Source: Bryobacteraceae bacterium (GTDB lineage: Bacteria; Acidobacteriota; Terriglobia; Bryobacterales; Bryobacteraceae). From it: a DNA stretch of 5,827 bases. Made by a program: the position numbers and the translations under genes. Positions 5,789 through 5,827 of the stretch are shown here, in pieces. Below the pieces are notes generated by a model that searched no databases, had not been told where the DNA came from, and saw only the letters and a list, made by a program, of their open reading frames with translations. The stretch spans positions 1-5,827 of the forward strand of contig JACMLA010000083.1 in NCBI GenBank assembly GCA_014379815.1, in the 5' to 3' direction. The stretch's first letter is position 1; each line of letters starts with the position of its first letter.

Positions 5789-5827
5789 GGAAACAAAGAC
5801 GCGATGAACGTTTCAGGCTTGAACGGC

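Noticed and set aside
5789..5827. FMN riboswitch upstream of ribD
   Set aside because: Only 39 bp lie upstream in the window, and they show no conserved FMN aptamer segment. A riboswitch further upstream cannot be excluded.
1..5827. Signs of mobile elements, CRISPR repeats, tRNAs, or strong intrinsic terminators
   Set aside because: I saw no long inverted or direct repeats, transposase-like frames, regularly spaced repeats, tRNA-like cloverleaf sequence, or GC-rich hairpin followed by a T-run outside genes.

Overview
No previously undescribed system stands out. The window is a compact stretch of bacterial chromosome with seven genes and almost no non-coding DNA. I found no mobile element, CRISPR array, tRNA or rRNA. 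Base composition looks moderately GC-rich and even throughout. Several traits fit Acidobacteriota, perhaps the Bryobacterales/Solibacter side: the N-terminal membrane anchor of the SPOR-type protein, the small secreted protein with a WD / DGG / G-x-L-x-Y pattern, and a DUF885 lipoprotein. This placement rests on recalled family resemblance, not on a search.

Layout: two genes on the minus strand, three on the plus strand, two on the minus strand. At the left, a minus-strand pair encodes an NfeD-like membrane protein (455-910) and, 13 nt downstream, a membrane-anchored protein with a low-complexity Pro/Ser/Ala linker that runs off the left edge (1-441). The second is very probably the N-terminal part of a SPOR-domain protein. 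Diverging from this pair across only 38 bp is a plus-strand set: a small secreted protein of unknown function (949-1344), a DHH/DHHA1 phosphoesterase (1401-2354) and a DUF885 lipoprotein with a zinc-peptidase-like HEAYPGH motif (2354-4096). The last two overlap as TGATG and should be translationally coupled.

At the right, a minus-strand riboflavin pair, ribD (4688-5788) then ribE (4085-4681), is separated by 6 nt. RibD performs the deamination and reduction steps early in the pathway, and RibE makes riboflavin from dimethyl-ribityl-lumazine in the last step. The 3' end of ribE overlaps the 3' end of the DUF885 gene by 12 bp tail to tail, so neither transcript can have a terminator between the two genes. 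ribD starts at a GTG with no visible ribosome binding site. That GTG forms a GTGA overlap with a possible upstream reading frame at the right edge, so the rib pair may belong to a longer operon beginning outside the window.

The points most worth a second look are the unusual first metal motif of the DHH protein, the coupled DHH/DUF885 pair, the stand-alone NfeD membrane domain beside the SPOR-like protein, and the unassigned secreted protein.
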